Part shown: in pieces, positions 9,534 to 17,802 of the stretch | Numbering within the stretch: position 1 is the stretch's first letter | Layout: every line of letters begins with the position of its first letter | Assembly: GCF_002959775.1 (NCBI RefSeq) | Contig: NZ_PPCX01000008.1 | Span: forward strand, 62,001 to 126,000 | Direction: 5' to 3' | DNA: 64,000 nt | Source: Veillonella rogosae JCM 15642 | Lineage (GTDB): Bacteria; Bacillota; Negativicutes; Veillonellales; Veillonellaceae | Notes under the pieces: generated by a model | Database searches by the model: none | What the model was told of the DNA's origin: nothing | The model's input: only the letters and a program-made list of their open reading frames with translations | Translations under genes and position numbers: made by a program

Positions 9534-10766
9534 ATGAATAGTAAAAGGGGTATTATCAGATCTTTAGTATGTACGACTTTGGCTTGTAGCTTTGCTACAT
9601 GTGCATTAGCGGCAGATAAGGATAATGGGGAAAATGTTCAATCGAGTTGGATGGATCGTACTGATATAGGAGTGGCAGTACAAAGTACTCAAAAAGATAA
9701 CTATCATGAATACAAAATAAATCCAACGCCTTATCGAAATACAGATAGTGCAATTACTCGTAGCGAACATAGCTCTACACAGGAGATGAAAAAGGCACAA
9801 TATTTTATAGAGACGATACAACCGATTAAGTATTATGGTGAGCATGCTAAATCAGTTCTGTTTATTCAAGGCCGTATAGATGGTAATGGTGGGGAAAAAA
9901 TCTCATCAGATGCATATTGGAACGGGGGAGAAAGCAGCTATATTGGTGATGATCCTAAGTATAAAGCTGCAGCTAGGCTTGCACAACAACCATCCTATCT
10001 TGATAAGGGCGAGACTGTTCAACATGATTCACTAGGTATAGTAGGAAGCATAGGAGCAGGATATAGGCGCCTTAGTAAGAATGAACATGCTTATATGGGT
10101 ATAAATACATTTTATGATTATGCATTTAGGGATAAATTATCTCGAGTTGGTATCGGCTTAGAGTATGTTGCTGGTTTGAATAAAATTAGTGCTAATGTTT
10201 ATCATGGGTTATCTGAGAAAAAAACAAAACCTTATTATTTTGAAAACTCTCTTGTAATTGTACCAAGAGCTGATGAATTTCATTATCCTGAGGATGGACA
10301 TCCAAATGGTTTTACTAAGATAAGATATGCCTATGAGAATGTACTAGATGGATATAATGTACGTTATACTAGAGATTATAAAAATGCTCGATGGATTTCT
10401 ACATATGTAGATGGTTACCATTGGAAGACAAAGAGTCTGAGAGAACATCCCGTTGATATGTTTTATCTTAACCAACATAAATGGAAGTCAATAAGTGGAT
10501 TGAAATTAGGGGCTACATTAAATATTACACCACATATTTCCATAGACCTTGGTTTTAATAAAAATAATATTAGCTCAGGTGAACCATATGTGTCTGTAAT
10601 GTATACATTAGGTAAGTCTAAATATGCTTACTTAGGTGGTAAACATAGTGAAAATACTGTAAGTACAGCACGTTCAAAGATGCTAGATAAAGTTAAACGC
10701 CACGACATGGTTGTTGAATCATATAGTGAATATAATTATCGAGATACACCATGGGATCATTTATAA
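9534..10766 (+). CDS. Putative outer-membrane beta-barrel, inverse-autotransporter (intimin/invasin) beta-domain-like
   Basis: A 410-residue exported protein. I start it at 9534 because AAAGGGG lies just upstream and a clean signal peptide follows (MNSKRGIIRSLVCTTLACSF, cleavage after CALA). The segment around residues 175-225 (YMGINTFYDYAF, then SRVGIGLEYVAG and KISANVYHGLS) resembles the intimin/invasin barrel repeats. The strands near residues 320-370 (GLKLGATLNITPHISIDLGF, VSVMYTLGKS) fit a closing barrel. Only about 45 residues follow, so there is no Ig-like passenger. It is a lone gene with its own terminator. The function is inferred from weak similarity. Confidence 0.55.
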   Translation: MNSKRGIIRSLVCTTLACSFATCALAADKDNGENVQSSWMDRTDIGVAVQSTQKDNYHEYKINPTPYRNTDSAITRSEHSSTQEMKKAQYFIETIQPIKYYGEHAKSVLFIQGRIDGNGGEKISSDAYWNGGESSYIGDDPKYKAAARLAQQPSYLDKGETVQHDSLGIVGSIGAGYRRLSKNEHAYMGINTFYDYAFRDKLSRVGIGLEYVAGLNKISANVYHGLSEKKTKPYYFENSLVIVPRADEFHYPEDGHPNGFTKIRYAYENVLDGYNVRYTRDYKNARWISTYVDGYHWKTKSLREHPVDMFYLNQHKWKSISGLKLGATLNITPHISIDLGFNKNNISSGEPYVSVMYTLGKSKYAYLGGKHSENTVSTARSKMLDKVKRHDMVVESYSEYNYRDTPWDHL

Positions 10767-10816
10767 TTAATATCGTATTAATTATGATTGTTTATAGTTC
10801 TTAATAAATCTTAATG

Positions 10817-10863
10817 AATTGGTATCTATCTATTATTTAGAATAGGTGGATACCAATTTTATT
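10817..10863 (+). terminator. Terminator after the beta-barrel gene
   Basis: The stem aattggtatc (10817-10826) pairs with gataccaatt (10849-10858) and is followed by TTATTTTA. Confidence 0.75.
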
Positions 10864-10994
10864 TTATAGTTCTATGAAATATTGCGTATAAATGAGCATT
10901 TGAAATATAAATGGTAAATCTATATGATTTTTGATAGATAATTCTTAATTTCATATATTTTGGAAAAATTCATCAAAAAATTAGAAAAAAGTAC

Positions 10995-11024
10995 TTGCAT
11001 TAGAAGCTTGCCCCATGTTAATAT
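10995..11024 (+). promoter_or_regulatory. Promoter of the tRNA cluster
   Basis: TTGCAT (10995-11000), an 18-base spacer and TAATAT (11019-11024) stand about 30 bases before tRNA-Asp. Confidence 0.65.
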
Positions 11025-11053
11025 ATACGAGTAGTCAACGAGAGTTGATACGC

Positions 11054-11129
11054 GGCCCCGTGGTGTAGCGGTTAACATGTCGCCCTGTCACGGCGAAGAT
11101 CGTCAGTTCAAATCTGATCGGGGTCGCCA
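11054..11129 (+). tRNA. tRNA-Asp (GTC)
   Basis: A 76-nt cloverleaf. The acceptor ggccccg pairs with cggggtc, with discriminator G and encoded CCA. The anticodon loop is CTGTCAC, giving GTC. The T arm contains GTTCAAATC. Confidence 0.95.
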
Positions 11130-11134
11130 TTCAT

Positions 11135-11210
<76 letters not shown>

Positions 11211-11222
11211 TTTGTATTCCAT

Positions 11223-11308
11223 GCGGTTGTGGTGGAATGGCAGACACGCCATCTTGAGGGGGTGGTGAGCGTACGCTCGTGAGGGTTCAAGTCCCTCCAA
11301 CCGCACCA
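11223..11308 (+). tRNA. tRNA-Leu (GAG)
   Basis: An 86-nt class II tRNA. The acceptor gcggttg pairs with caaccgc, followed by A and an encoded CCA. The anticodon stem is CCATC/GGTGG with loop TTGAGGG, giving GAG, and there is a long variable arm (gagcgtacgctc). It is the third tRNA of the cluster. Confidence 0.95.
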
Positions 11309-11314
11309 AGATAT

Positions 11315-11346
11315 AAGGACCTACAGTTTACTGTAGGTCCTTTTTA
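11315..11346 (+). terminator. Terminator of the tRNA cluster
   Basis: The stem aaggacctacag pairs with ctgtaggtcctt and is followed by a T-run. Confidence 0.9.
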
Positions 11347-11386
11347 CTATGACTTTAAAAGTTGTAGGTGTATATAGGAGAGAGAA

Positions 11387-12841
11387 ATGAATAAGAAATA
11401 TTTTGTACTGATGCTGCTTTCACTAACATTATCTAGTCAGTTTAGTTTAGCTGCAACAGTGGATGGGATAAACCAAAATACTAGTGCTGAACTGAAAAAT
11501 AATGCAAAGTCAAAACAGTCTGTACAAACTAAAGCCCCTGTGAAATTAGATTTTGTTGAGATTATTCCTGGTGCATTTAAAGCTGTTATAAGGGATAAAT
11601 CTATAAATCCCAAAAAGCTTTCGATTGAAGATGAAATTACATTAGAAAGGAAGGAGAAAGAGTACGCTGCTCAACGATTAAAGGTATCAGTAAAATCTGA
11701 TTTTGGTAGTGAATACAAAACGTTTGATCCACTTTATAATGATAAGGATGAACAAGCACTAAAAGAAATTAAAAACTATAATACTGAATCAACACGTAAT
11801 GAAGGCTACTTTATTGGAGGTCGCAATAAACCTTTACGCATCGTGAGCCCATATATGAAAAAGAATGGTCAAGGAGAAATTAAGCTAACTAATCCTGTTA
11901 ATACTAAAGATTATCGAACTCGTGCTGATCGTGATGCAACAAATGAAAGGGAAATTCGAGAATATTTAGATAAAAATAAGGGAAAAGGGCATGATTTATT
12001 TACGGCTAGATCTAAAGCTGAAATTAAAGAATCTTTGGAAAGCTTTTTTAAACCTATAGAATTGATTCAGTATCCTATCAATAATCCAAAGGATTATAAA
12101 AGGATACCTAAGATTCCAGGCTTCCCAAAAAATATGCCAAGTTTTGCAAAAAATATTCATATGCATAGTAATCCAGGCTTTTTACAAGGTAGGGCTTATG
12201 TACAATTTGCATTTGGAGGCACACCGGAACAATTAAAGCCATATATTGATGAAGCACTTTCTGACTCTAAAGTGGTTCTTTCAAAATCTGATATATCCAA
12301 TGTGTATGTTAAACGATATATTGATTCGAATATGGCTTATGCGGATTCTCTATCTGCATTAATTCCAAAGTCGATACTGATTGTAAAGAATACAACTGTG
12401 CCGATGGGGAAATTTATACAAGAACGACAAGACCATTCAATTGATAAATCTGTAGATGAAATATATGAGTTGGAAAATCAAGTACTAGCAGAATTCAATA
12501 AGGTACAGATTCCAGATGAAGACAATACTGCAAAGTATAAGAGATATTTTGAAATTCGTAAACGAATACAAGATGCACGAGATGCATTAAAGCCTAAACC
12601 GAATTATGAAAATAAGCGTTCTAAAGATAAAGTGTATCCAATTTATACTGAAAAAGAAAATCGAAAGTTTCAAAGACAATATTTGCATAGATTGTCATAT
12701 AATGAAGATTCGATAGAAATACCAGACAATTATGTACTGTATTTATTTGATTTTGGGGGCACTTGGAATCATCCATACTCTTTAGGCGCTGCAGTCAGTC
12801 CAGATGGAAACTATATCATTTATTTCTGCCAACAAGGGTGA
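11387..12841 (+). CDS. Secreted protein of unknown function, paralogue of the 21.4-kb gene
   Basis: A 484-residue protein with a clear signal peptide (MNKKYFVLMLLSLTLSSQFS, cleavage near SLAA). The mature part is highly charged and lysine-rich. I recognise no known domain. A central block, PGFPKNMPSFAKNIHMH then GTPEQLKPYIDEALSDSKVVL, matches the protein encoded at 21388 (SGFPKKIPSFAKQVDIH, GKPSELKPYIQDA). The C-termini also match in pattern (YVLYLFDFGG...YIIYF versus YTFYIFKFDY...VIYF). GGAGAGAG precedes the ATG. It has its own terminator, so it is monocistronic. It is probably periplasmic or surface exposed. Confidence 0.75.
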   Translation: MNKKYFVLMLLSLTLSSQFSLAATVDGINQNTSAELKNNAKSKQSVQTKAPVKLDFVEIIPGAFKAVIRDKSINPKKLSIEDEITLERKEKEYAAQRLKVSVKSDFGSEYKTFDPLYNDKDEQALKEIKNYNTESTRNEGYFIGGRNKPLRIVSPYMKKNGQGEIKLTNPVNTKDYRTRADRDATNEREIREYLDKNKGKGHDLFTARSKAEIKESLESFFKPIELIQYPINNPKDYKRIPKIPGFPKNMPSFAKNIHMHSNPGFLQGRAYVQFAFGGTPEQLKPYIDEALSDSKVVLSKSDISNVYVKRYIDSNMAYADSLSALIPKSILIVKNTTVPMGKFIQERQDHSIDKSVDEIYELENQVLAEFNKVQIPDEDNTAKYKRYFEIRKRIQDARDALKPKPNYENKRSKDKVYPIYTEKENRKFQRQYLHRLSYNEDSIEIPDNYVLYLFDFGGTWNHPYSLGAAVSPDGNYIIYFCQQG

Positions 12842-12853
12842 TTATAAAACAAT

Positions 12854-12888
12854 AAAAGGTAGCAACATATATATTGCTACCTTTTTTG
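12854..12888 (+). terminator. Terminator after the secreted protein gene
   Basis: The stem aaaaggtagcaa (12854-12865) pairs with ttgctacctttt (12874-12885), then Ts. Its sequence is very close to the split terminator that hosts the IS at 13653. Confidence 0.9.
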
Positions 12889-12973
12889 CTATATCTATCT
12901 AGGCAGAATTTCATATTATGTGTACAATCATAGTAATTAATAATATATATTGTTTTGGGAATGAGCGTGTTTT

Positions 12974-13603
12974 ATGAAATTTAACTATGGCGATACATTG
13001 CGTATCCGAAATGATTTATATACGATCTTAGGCAAGATACGCTACATTAATACTCATGGGAATATATGGTATGAGTATAAATTAGTTAAACATAGTAGTA
13101 ACAAGGCATTTTGGCTTCGTTGGGATAAGAAGCGAGATGCATACCACTTTTCCAAGTTGTGTGGTAAAGCGCCACTAGCCGATATGAAACTCGTAGATAG
13201 TGGTTATGAGATGGTAACGGGCACTTGGGGTGAGATAGACGAAGGCATTACTGATACTGCTAAATATAAAGAGTATGAAAATGGTGATGGTAATGCTACG
13301 TTTTCTGTTGAAGCATGGGCTTTTGAAACGGAGTATTCAAAAGGCTTTTACATTAATAAAGAATACGTATCTGTGGAGAAAGATGTAGAGATGACCGATA
13401 CCATTAAAGATAGAATGGATACGGTTAAGAAAATGAAGTTCGTAGGACCTATCGTTTGGATTTTGGCGAATGTGCTAATTTTTATGCCAAGGTTTGATAT
13501 TCAAATCCTGCATGATATACATAATTTTCTTACCTGGCCTTATATAGTAGGTGGGAATATAATCATTGGTATCATTGTGGCTTTTGTCCTCTTTAAAAGA
13601 TAG
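12974..13603 (+). CDS. DUF4178-like membrane protein
   Basis: A 209-residue protein. The N-terminal 150 residues resemble the DUF4178 fold (YGDTLRIRNDLYTILGKIRY, WYEYKLVKH, FWLRWDKKRDAYHFSK). The C-terminal part has two hydrophobic helices (FVGPIVWILANVLIFM and the terminal IVGGNIIIGIIVAFVLF). This places the soluble part probably in the cytoplasm. Function is unknown. No clear Shine-Dalgarno is visible beyond GGGAATGAG. Its transcript should end at the hairpin now interrupted by an insertion sequence. Confidence 0.6.
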   Translation: MKFNYGDTLRIRNDLYTILGKIRYINTHGNIWYEYKLVKHSSNKAFWLRWDKKRDAYHFSKLCGKAPLADMKLVDSGYEMVTGTWGEIDEGITDTAKYKEYENGDGNATFSVEAWAFETEYSKGFYINKEYVSVEKDVEMTDTIKDRMDTVKKMKFVGPIVWILANVLIFMPRFDIQILHDIHNFLTWPYIVGGNIIIGIIVAFVLFKR

Positions 13604-13637
13604 CATCTAGAAAATCAGGGACACGCTATACCAAAAC

Positions 13638-13652
13638 AAAAGGTAGTAACAC
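13638..13652. terminator. Left arm of a bidirectional terminator split by an IS
   Basis: The arm aaaaggtagtaaca (13638-13651) is complementary to tgttactacctttt at 15133-15146. The final three bases before the IS (13650-13652, CAC) are the target duplication. Without the IS, the loop would be catatcaa. Confidence 0.85.
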
Positions 13653-13688
13653 TGATATGTACCCATTTTCCTGGACACATATTATTTA

Positions 13689-14498
13689 CTAGCCTAAACA
13701 CATGGATGCTTCTCTGTATTTCACAGGGGGCATCCATTTTGTTTTTGCTTGAATCCTTTTGTTATTGTAATAGTTAATGTATTCTTCTATCGCTGCTGCA
13801 AAAGCATTAAAAGATGAATATTCTCTCTCAAAACCATAATATATTTCCGTTTTCAATCTACCAAAAAAGGTTTCCATCACAGAGTTATCATAACAATTTC
13901 CTTTTCGAGACATAGATTGAATAATACCATGCTCTTTGAGTGTTCTCCTAAAGTACTTATGTTGGTATTGCCATCCTTGATCAGAATGGAGGATTAATCC
14001 TGAAAGATTAGTAAACTTCTTGAATGCCTTCTCTAACATACGAGAAATTTGTTCTAAGTTAGGACTTAATGCTAAGTCATAAGCAACAATCTCATTCGTA
14101 TTCATATCTAAAATAGGCGACAAATAGCATTTTCCCCATGAGAAATTAAATTGAGACACATCAGTAGTCCATTTTTGTAATGGTGCAGTTGTACTAAAAT
14201 CTCTATTGACGATATTTTCTGCTACCTTACCGACTTTCCCTTTGTAAGAGTGGTACTTTTCTTTCGGTCGCTTTCCTGCGAGCCCCATAATATGCATAAG
14301 TCTTTGCACTCGTTTATGATTGACTACAAAGCCTCGATTAAGAAGCTCTTGATATACACGGCGTACACCATACCGGCCTTTATGTTCTGTAAAAATCTTT
14401 TGAATTTCATCTTTTAGCTCTGTATTTCTTTTATCTACAAGATCTACTTTAGTAAGTTCAAAATAATAGGTAGATTTGGACATTGGCATAGCTTTCAA
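13689..14498 (-). CDS. IS3-family transposase OrfB (DDE catalytic domain)
   Basis: Retroviral-integrase-type catalytic subunit. The DDE triad is visible in WTTDVSQF, LHSDQGWQYQHK and NSVMETFFGRLKTE. An HTH_21-like region precedes it (GVRRVYQELLNRGF). The TTG at 14498 only marks the first possible start. The -1 frame stays open well into orfA (reading KTLRQQGYQLKHLLKAMP), so the working enzyme is probably an OrfAB fusion made by frameshifting at G-AAA-AAG (minus strand of 14549-14555). Confidence 0.92.
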   Translation of the reverse strand: MKAMPMSKSTYYFELTKVDLVDKRNTELKDEIQKIFTEHKGRYGVRRVYQELLNRGFVVNHKRVQRLMHIMGLAGKRPKEKYHSYKGKVGKVAENIVNRDFSTTAPLQKWTTDVSQFNFSWGKCYLSPILDMNTNEIVAYDLALSPNLEQISRMLEKAFKKFTNLSGLILHSDQGWQYQHKYFRRTLKEHGIIQSMSRKGNCYDNSVMETFFGRLKTEIYYGFEREYSSFNAFAAAIEEYINYYNNKRIQAKTKWMPPVKYREASMCLG

Positions 14499-14506
14499 AA
14501 GATGTT

Positions 14507-15076
14507 TTAGTTGATAGCCTTGTTGGCGGAGCGTTTTGATAATCGCTGCTTTTTCGCCTTGAGTCGCGCAGCCTCTTTTTCTTCTCTCAAGGCAATCTCT
14601 TTTTTTATGACTTCATTTTCAGCTTTAATATAAGCAATTTCAGCTCGTAAGCGAATGAGTTCCTCATATTCACTCTCTTTGAGCTCTCGAGGTGAGATAG
14701 TCTTAGGTACTTTCATTTTGCAATCCTTTGGTGATCGTCCTTTAGGTTTATTAATAAGACCATTGTATCCCAAAGTTTTGTATTTATGAACCCATTGATA
14801 CAGTTGGCCAGTATTAATTCCAGCCCTAATAGATACAGAGCGGATAGATTCTCCAAATAATACTTGGCATACTAACTCATATTTCTTCTCTGGAGACCAA
14901 CATCGCTTATCTGGATTATGCTTATTGATTTCTGGGCCATTAAACTCTTCCTGTTTAGCCCATTTTATTATTTGTTCGTGAAAAGTATGAGTCAATACTC
15001 CAGTTGGCGTCTCTGGCCATTCACCTTGATTAAATAATTCAATTGCTTTTCTTTTAAATTCATAACTATATCTCAT
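14507..15076 (-). CDS. IS3-family transposase OrfA (helix-turn-helix protein)
   Basis: A 189-residue DNA-binding subunit beginning MRYSYEFKRKAIELFNQGEW, with a helix-turn-helix region (VSIRAGINTGQLYQWVHKYK) and a C-terminal leucine-zipper-like coiled coil (YEELIRLRAEIAYIKAENEV). I start it at 15076 because AAAGGGGG precedes that ATG; a longer frame would run into the IS end. It contains the slippery site that should produce OrfAB. Confidence 0.9.
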   Translation of the reverse strand: MRYSYEFKRKAIELFNQGEWPETPTGVLTHTFHEQIIKWAKQEEFNGPEINKHNPDKRCWSPEKKYELVCQVLFGESIRSVSIRAGINTGQLYQWVHKYKTLGYNGLINKPKGRSPKDCKMKVPKTISPRELKESEYEELIRLRAEIAYIKAENEVIKKEIALREEKEAARLKAKKQRLSKRSANKAIN

Positions 15077-15122
15077 GAAAATACCCCCTTTACTGCTTGT
15101 CCAGTAAAGGGGGTACATATCA

Positions 15123-15147
15123 CACATATCAATGTTACTACCTTTTT
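15123..15147. terminator. Right arm of the split bidirectional terminator
   Basis: This holds the target duplication CAC (15123-15125) and the arm tgttactacctttt (15133-15146) followed by another T. It originally served both the DUF4178 gene (plus) and the antiporter gene (minus). Confidence 0.85.
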
Positions 15148-15171
15148 AGTTTGCTTAGGATTTTGTTGTTA

Positions 15172-16542
15172 TTAGTTAGCTTCAGCTAGTTGAAGTTGTT
15201 CGAGTTCTGCTTCTTTAGCATCTAATTCTTTTGCACCAAAGTGAGCCAGTACACAGAATGTAACACAAAGAATACATGCTACCAATAAGAGATAGAAACC
15301 TGCGTTCCACCCAAATTTGTCAGCTAATACACCGAATAGTGTTGTACCGAGGTTGGCACCTACAATGTAGCTCATGAAACCGCGAAGACCAACGGCTGAG
15401 CCTACAGCAAATGGAGGTACAATATCCATTGTTTGAACAGAGGCAAGGAATTGAGGAATGTAGATTAAACAACCCACAATAGCCGCAAAGAATGTAACCC
15501 ATAAGAGGGATTCACTTTGCCAATAGCCGAAGATACAGAAGAATATAATGCTTACAGCGATAATTGCTGGTGGCATACGATAACCTTTAAAGAATTTATC
15601 GGAAATGTAACCCGCAAAAATAGTAGAAGGTATAGCAGCCCATTCAAAGAATAAGAATGCTACAGACATCTCTGCTTTGGAGAAACCTTTTACTTGTAAT
15701 AGGTAAATTGGAAGCCAAGTAAGCATACCGAAACGAATCATGTAAACAAATGTATCTACTAATGATACATACCAAGCATTTTTGTTTTTCAATACATATT
15801 TTACAAAAATTTCTCGTGTATTCATATGAGGTGCCTCAGAGCTTCTATGTGCTTTATGAGCCGTATCCGCAATGATTTCGCTTGTAGGTGGTAAACCTTC
15901 ACGCTCAGGGCTTTCTTTGATTAAGAAGAAAATAGCGATAGCTACAACTATGGCAATGATTGCAGGGATACCATAGCTACCTAATTGCCAATGATCTGTA
16001 GTTGTGAAATATAGTGCAGCCGTAACGATTGGCGCTACGATACCGCCACCAAGATTGTGTGAGATATTCCAAATTGCACCATAACGGCCGCGTTCTTGTT
16101 TTGGATACCATTTCGCTAGAGTAATGAAGGATGGGCCTACACCAAAACCTTGGAAGAAACCATTAAGAACTACTAGTACTAAGAAGAAGGCGAGGCTGTC
16201 GGCAAAGCTCATAAAAATGTTGATAATTGCACAGCAAATAAGACCGAAAGCCATAAATTTTGCAGGACTTGCTTTGTCTGCAAGACTACTCATAAAGCCT
16301 TTACTTAAACCGTAGGCGATAAGCATACCACTAGATAGCAAACCGATTTCTGTTTTGCTCATGTGGAGAATATCTGATAAGAAATGAGTTGATAAGGCAA
16401 AGTTGTTACGAACGATATAGTACGCCGCATAACCAATAAAAATACCAAGTAGAGATTGAAATCTGTATTTATAATATAGATTCATAATCATACTTTGTGG
16501 TACAGATGATTTTGCCTCTTTAGGTTGTAGAAATGAAAACAT
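15172..16542 (-). CDS. Organophosphate:phosphate antiporter (GlpT/UhpT-like MFS)
   Basis: A 456-residue, 12-helix MFS transporter. The N-terminus YRFQSLLGIFIGYAAYYIVR and NNFALSTHFL, the loop LADKASPAKFM, and AKWYPKQERGRYGAIWNISH are typical of the OPA family, which exchanges glycerol-3-phosphate or hexose-6-phosphate for phosphate. Exact substrate cannot be told. It lies next to pstSCAB, which fits a phosphate-related neighbourhood, but the gene is on the opposite strand. GAAAGG precedes the ATG. Its transcript should end at the hairpin now holding the IS, so the insertion may change downstream termination. Confidence 0.85.
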   Translation of the reverse strand: MFSFLQPKEAKSSVPQSMIMNLYYKYRFQSLLGIFIGYAAYYIVRNNFALSTHFLSDILHMSKTEIGLLSSGMLIAYGLSKGFMSSLADKASPAKFMAFGLICCAIINIFMSFADSLAFFLVLVVLNGFFQGFGVGPSFITLAKWYPKQERGRYGAIWNISHNLGGGIVAPIVTAALYFTTTDHWQLGSYGIPAIIAIVVAIAIFFLIKESPEREGLPPTSEIIADTAHKAHRSSEAPHMNTREIFVKYVLKNKNAWYVSLVDTFVYMIRFGMLTWLPIYLLQVKGFSKAEMSVAFLFFEWAAIPSTIFAGYISDKFFKGYRMPPAIIAVSIIFFCIFGYWQSESLLWVTFFAAIVGCLIYIPQFLASVQTMDIVPPFAVGSAVGLRGFMSYIVGANLGTTLFGVLADKFGWNAGFYLLLVACILCVTFCVLAHFGAKELDAKEAELEQLQLAEAN

Positions 16543-16771
16543 AGTTATTACCTTTCTTTATTAATAACTAAATCCTGTTGCATTGATAATACTAACATTT
16601 CTATAGAAATTATGTAAATGATTTATAACACAAAAGTAAGTGTTAATGTTATAAAAATAATTTATAAGATGGTTATATTATAGTAAAATGTATATAGTAT
16701 AAAAATAACTTTCAGTATGATGAGCATTTTGGAACTGAATAAATATAGTAGTCTATAGTGTTGGAGTTGTA

Positions 16772-16801
16772 TTGTAATCAATAGATTTGTTTTGTTATAA
16801 T
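16772..16801 (+). promoter_or_regulatory. Probable pstS promoter
   Basis: TTGTAA (16772-16777), an 18-base spacer and TATAAT (16796-16801) lie about 50 bases before pstS. The rest of the 312-base divergent gap is AT-rich. I see no classical tandem Pho box. Confidence 0.5.
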
Positions 16802-16854
16802 TATACTGTTATTAAATAATCATTATTCTATTACTTATATTAAGGAGATTGTAT

Positions 16855-17745
16855 ATGAAAGGCTTTACTAAACGTGCAATTCTTGCTGCTTGTGTTGGCG
16901 CAGCAATGCTTATTTCTGCAGGTTGTGGTTTCAACCAAAATGCACAAAATACACAATTAACATATAATGGTTCCTCCACATTGGCACCAGTTATTTCTAA
17001 GATCGCTACAGATTTTACAGAAAAGAATAAAACTTGGAGTCATGCGGATAGTTCTTTACCAGATAAAGATATTACTATTTATGTATCTTCTGGTGGTTCT
17101 GGCACAGGTATTAAAGCGGTTATCGATGGCACTGCGGACTTTGGTTTAGTAGCACGAGAAGTGAAAGACAGCGAAAAAGCAAAAATAAAAGACTACAACG
17201 AAATTAAAGTAGGTATTGATGCCTTAACAATTGCTGTAAATCCTGAAAATCCTTTATATGCCATAAAAGATAATCTTACTAAAGAAGAGATTATTAAAAT
17301 CTTCTCAGGCGAGTATAAAACTTGGAATCAAGTAGATCCTTCCTTGCCTAATCAAGAAATCATCGTAGTAACACGCGATCTTGGTGGCGGTGCCCATGAA
17401 GTATTCCAACAAAAAATTATGGGTTCTGTAGAGGTGACTAAAGATGCTATTCAAGCTCCATCTATGGGTGCTCTTGTAACTAAAGTTAAAGAAAATCCAT
17501 ATGCTATTGGTTACGCATCTTATGGCATGTTGGGTCAAAATAAAGGCCAAATCGTTGCCTTCAAAGTTGATGGTGTAGCTCCAACAGACGAAACGATTAC
17601 TGATGGTTCTTACATGATTCAACGTCCACTTCTTATCGTAGGTAAAGGTAATATGGGCGGTGTAGCAGACGCTTTCACAAAATACTTGAAGTCTGAAGAA
17701 GGCCGTAAAGTTATTCATAAAATGGGCTTTGTTCCTGTAAACTAA
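16855..17745 (+). CDS. pstS: Phosphate-binding lipoprotein of the Pst ABC transporter
   Basis: Captures phosphate outside the cytoplasmic membrane and hands it to PstCA. The 296-residue protein has a lipoprotein signal (MKGFTKRAILAACV, lipobox LISAGC). The phosphate-binding loops are visible: NGSSTLAP, SSGGSGTGIKAVIDGTADFG and TRDLGGGAHEVF. The ATG at 16855 follows AAGGAG. A terminator separates it from pstC, which would let the binding protein be made in excess over the membrane complex. Confidence 0.94.
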   Translation: MKGFTKRAILAACVGAAMLISAGCGFNQNAQNTQLTYNGSSTLAPVISKIATDFTEKNKTWSHADSSLPDKDITIYVSSGGSGTGIKAVIDGTADFGLVAREVKDSEKAKIKDYNEIKVGIDALTIAVNPENPLYAIKDNLTKEEIIKIFSGEYKTWNQVDPSLPNQEIIVVTRDLGGGAHEVFQQKIMGSVEVTKDAIQAPSMGALVTKVKENPYAIGYASYGMLGQNKGQIVAFKVDGVAPTDETITDGSYMIQRPLLIVGKGNMGGVADAFTKYLKSEEGRKVIHKMGFVPVN

Positions 17746-17757
17746 TCAGATAGAATA

Positions 17758-17785
17758 AAAGCAAGGCTGCGGCCTTGCTTTTTTC
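17758..17785 (+). terminator. Intercistronic terminator between pstS and pstC
   Basis: The stem aaagcaaggc pairs with gccttgcttt (loop tgcg) and is followed by TTTTCTT. Since pstC follows 18 bases later with no visible promoter of its own, partial read-through is the likely arrangement. Confidence 0.85.
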
Positions 17786-17802
17786 TTATGAAAGGAGAGT
17801 CT

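Larger units (their letters stand above)
13653..15122 (-). mobile_element. IS3-family insertion sequence (IS150-like), 1470 bp, inserted in a terminator loop
   Basis: The left end TGATATGTACCCATTTTCC and the inverted right end TGATATGTACCCCCTTTAC agree for the first 12 bases, and over 25 bases with three mismatches, both reaching TGGACA. The direct repeat CAC flanks both ends (13650-13652, 15123-15125). The element carries orfA and orfB on the minus strand, in a -1 frame relation. Its ends are clearly related to those of the IS at 27916. Both ORFs are intact, so it may be active. Confidence 0.93.
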
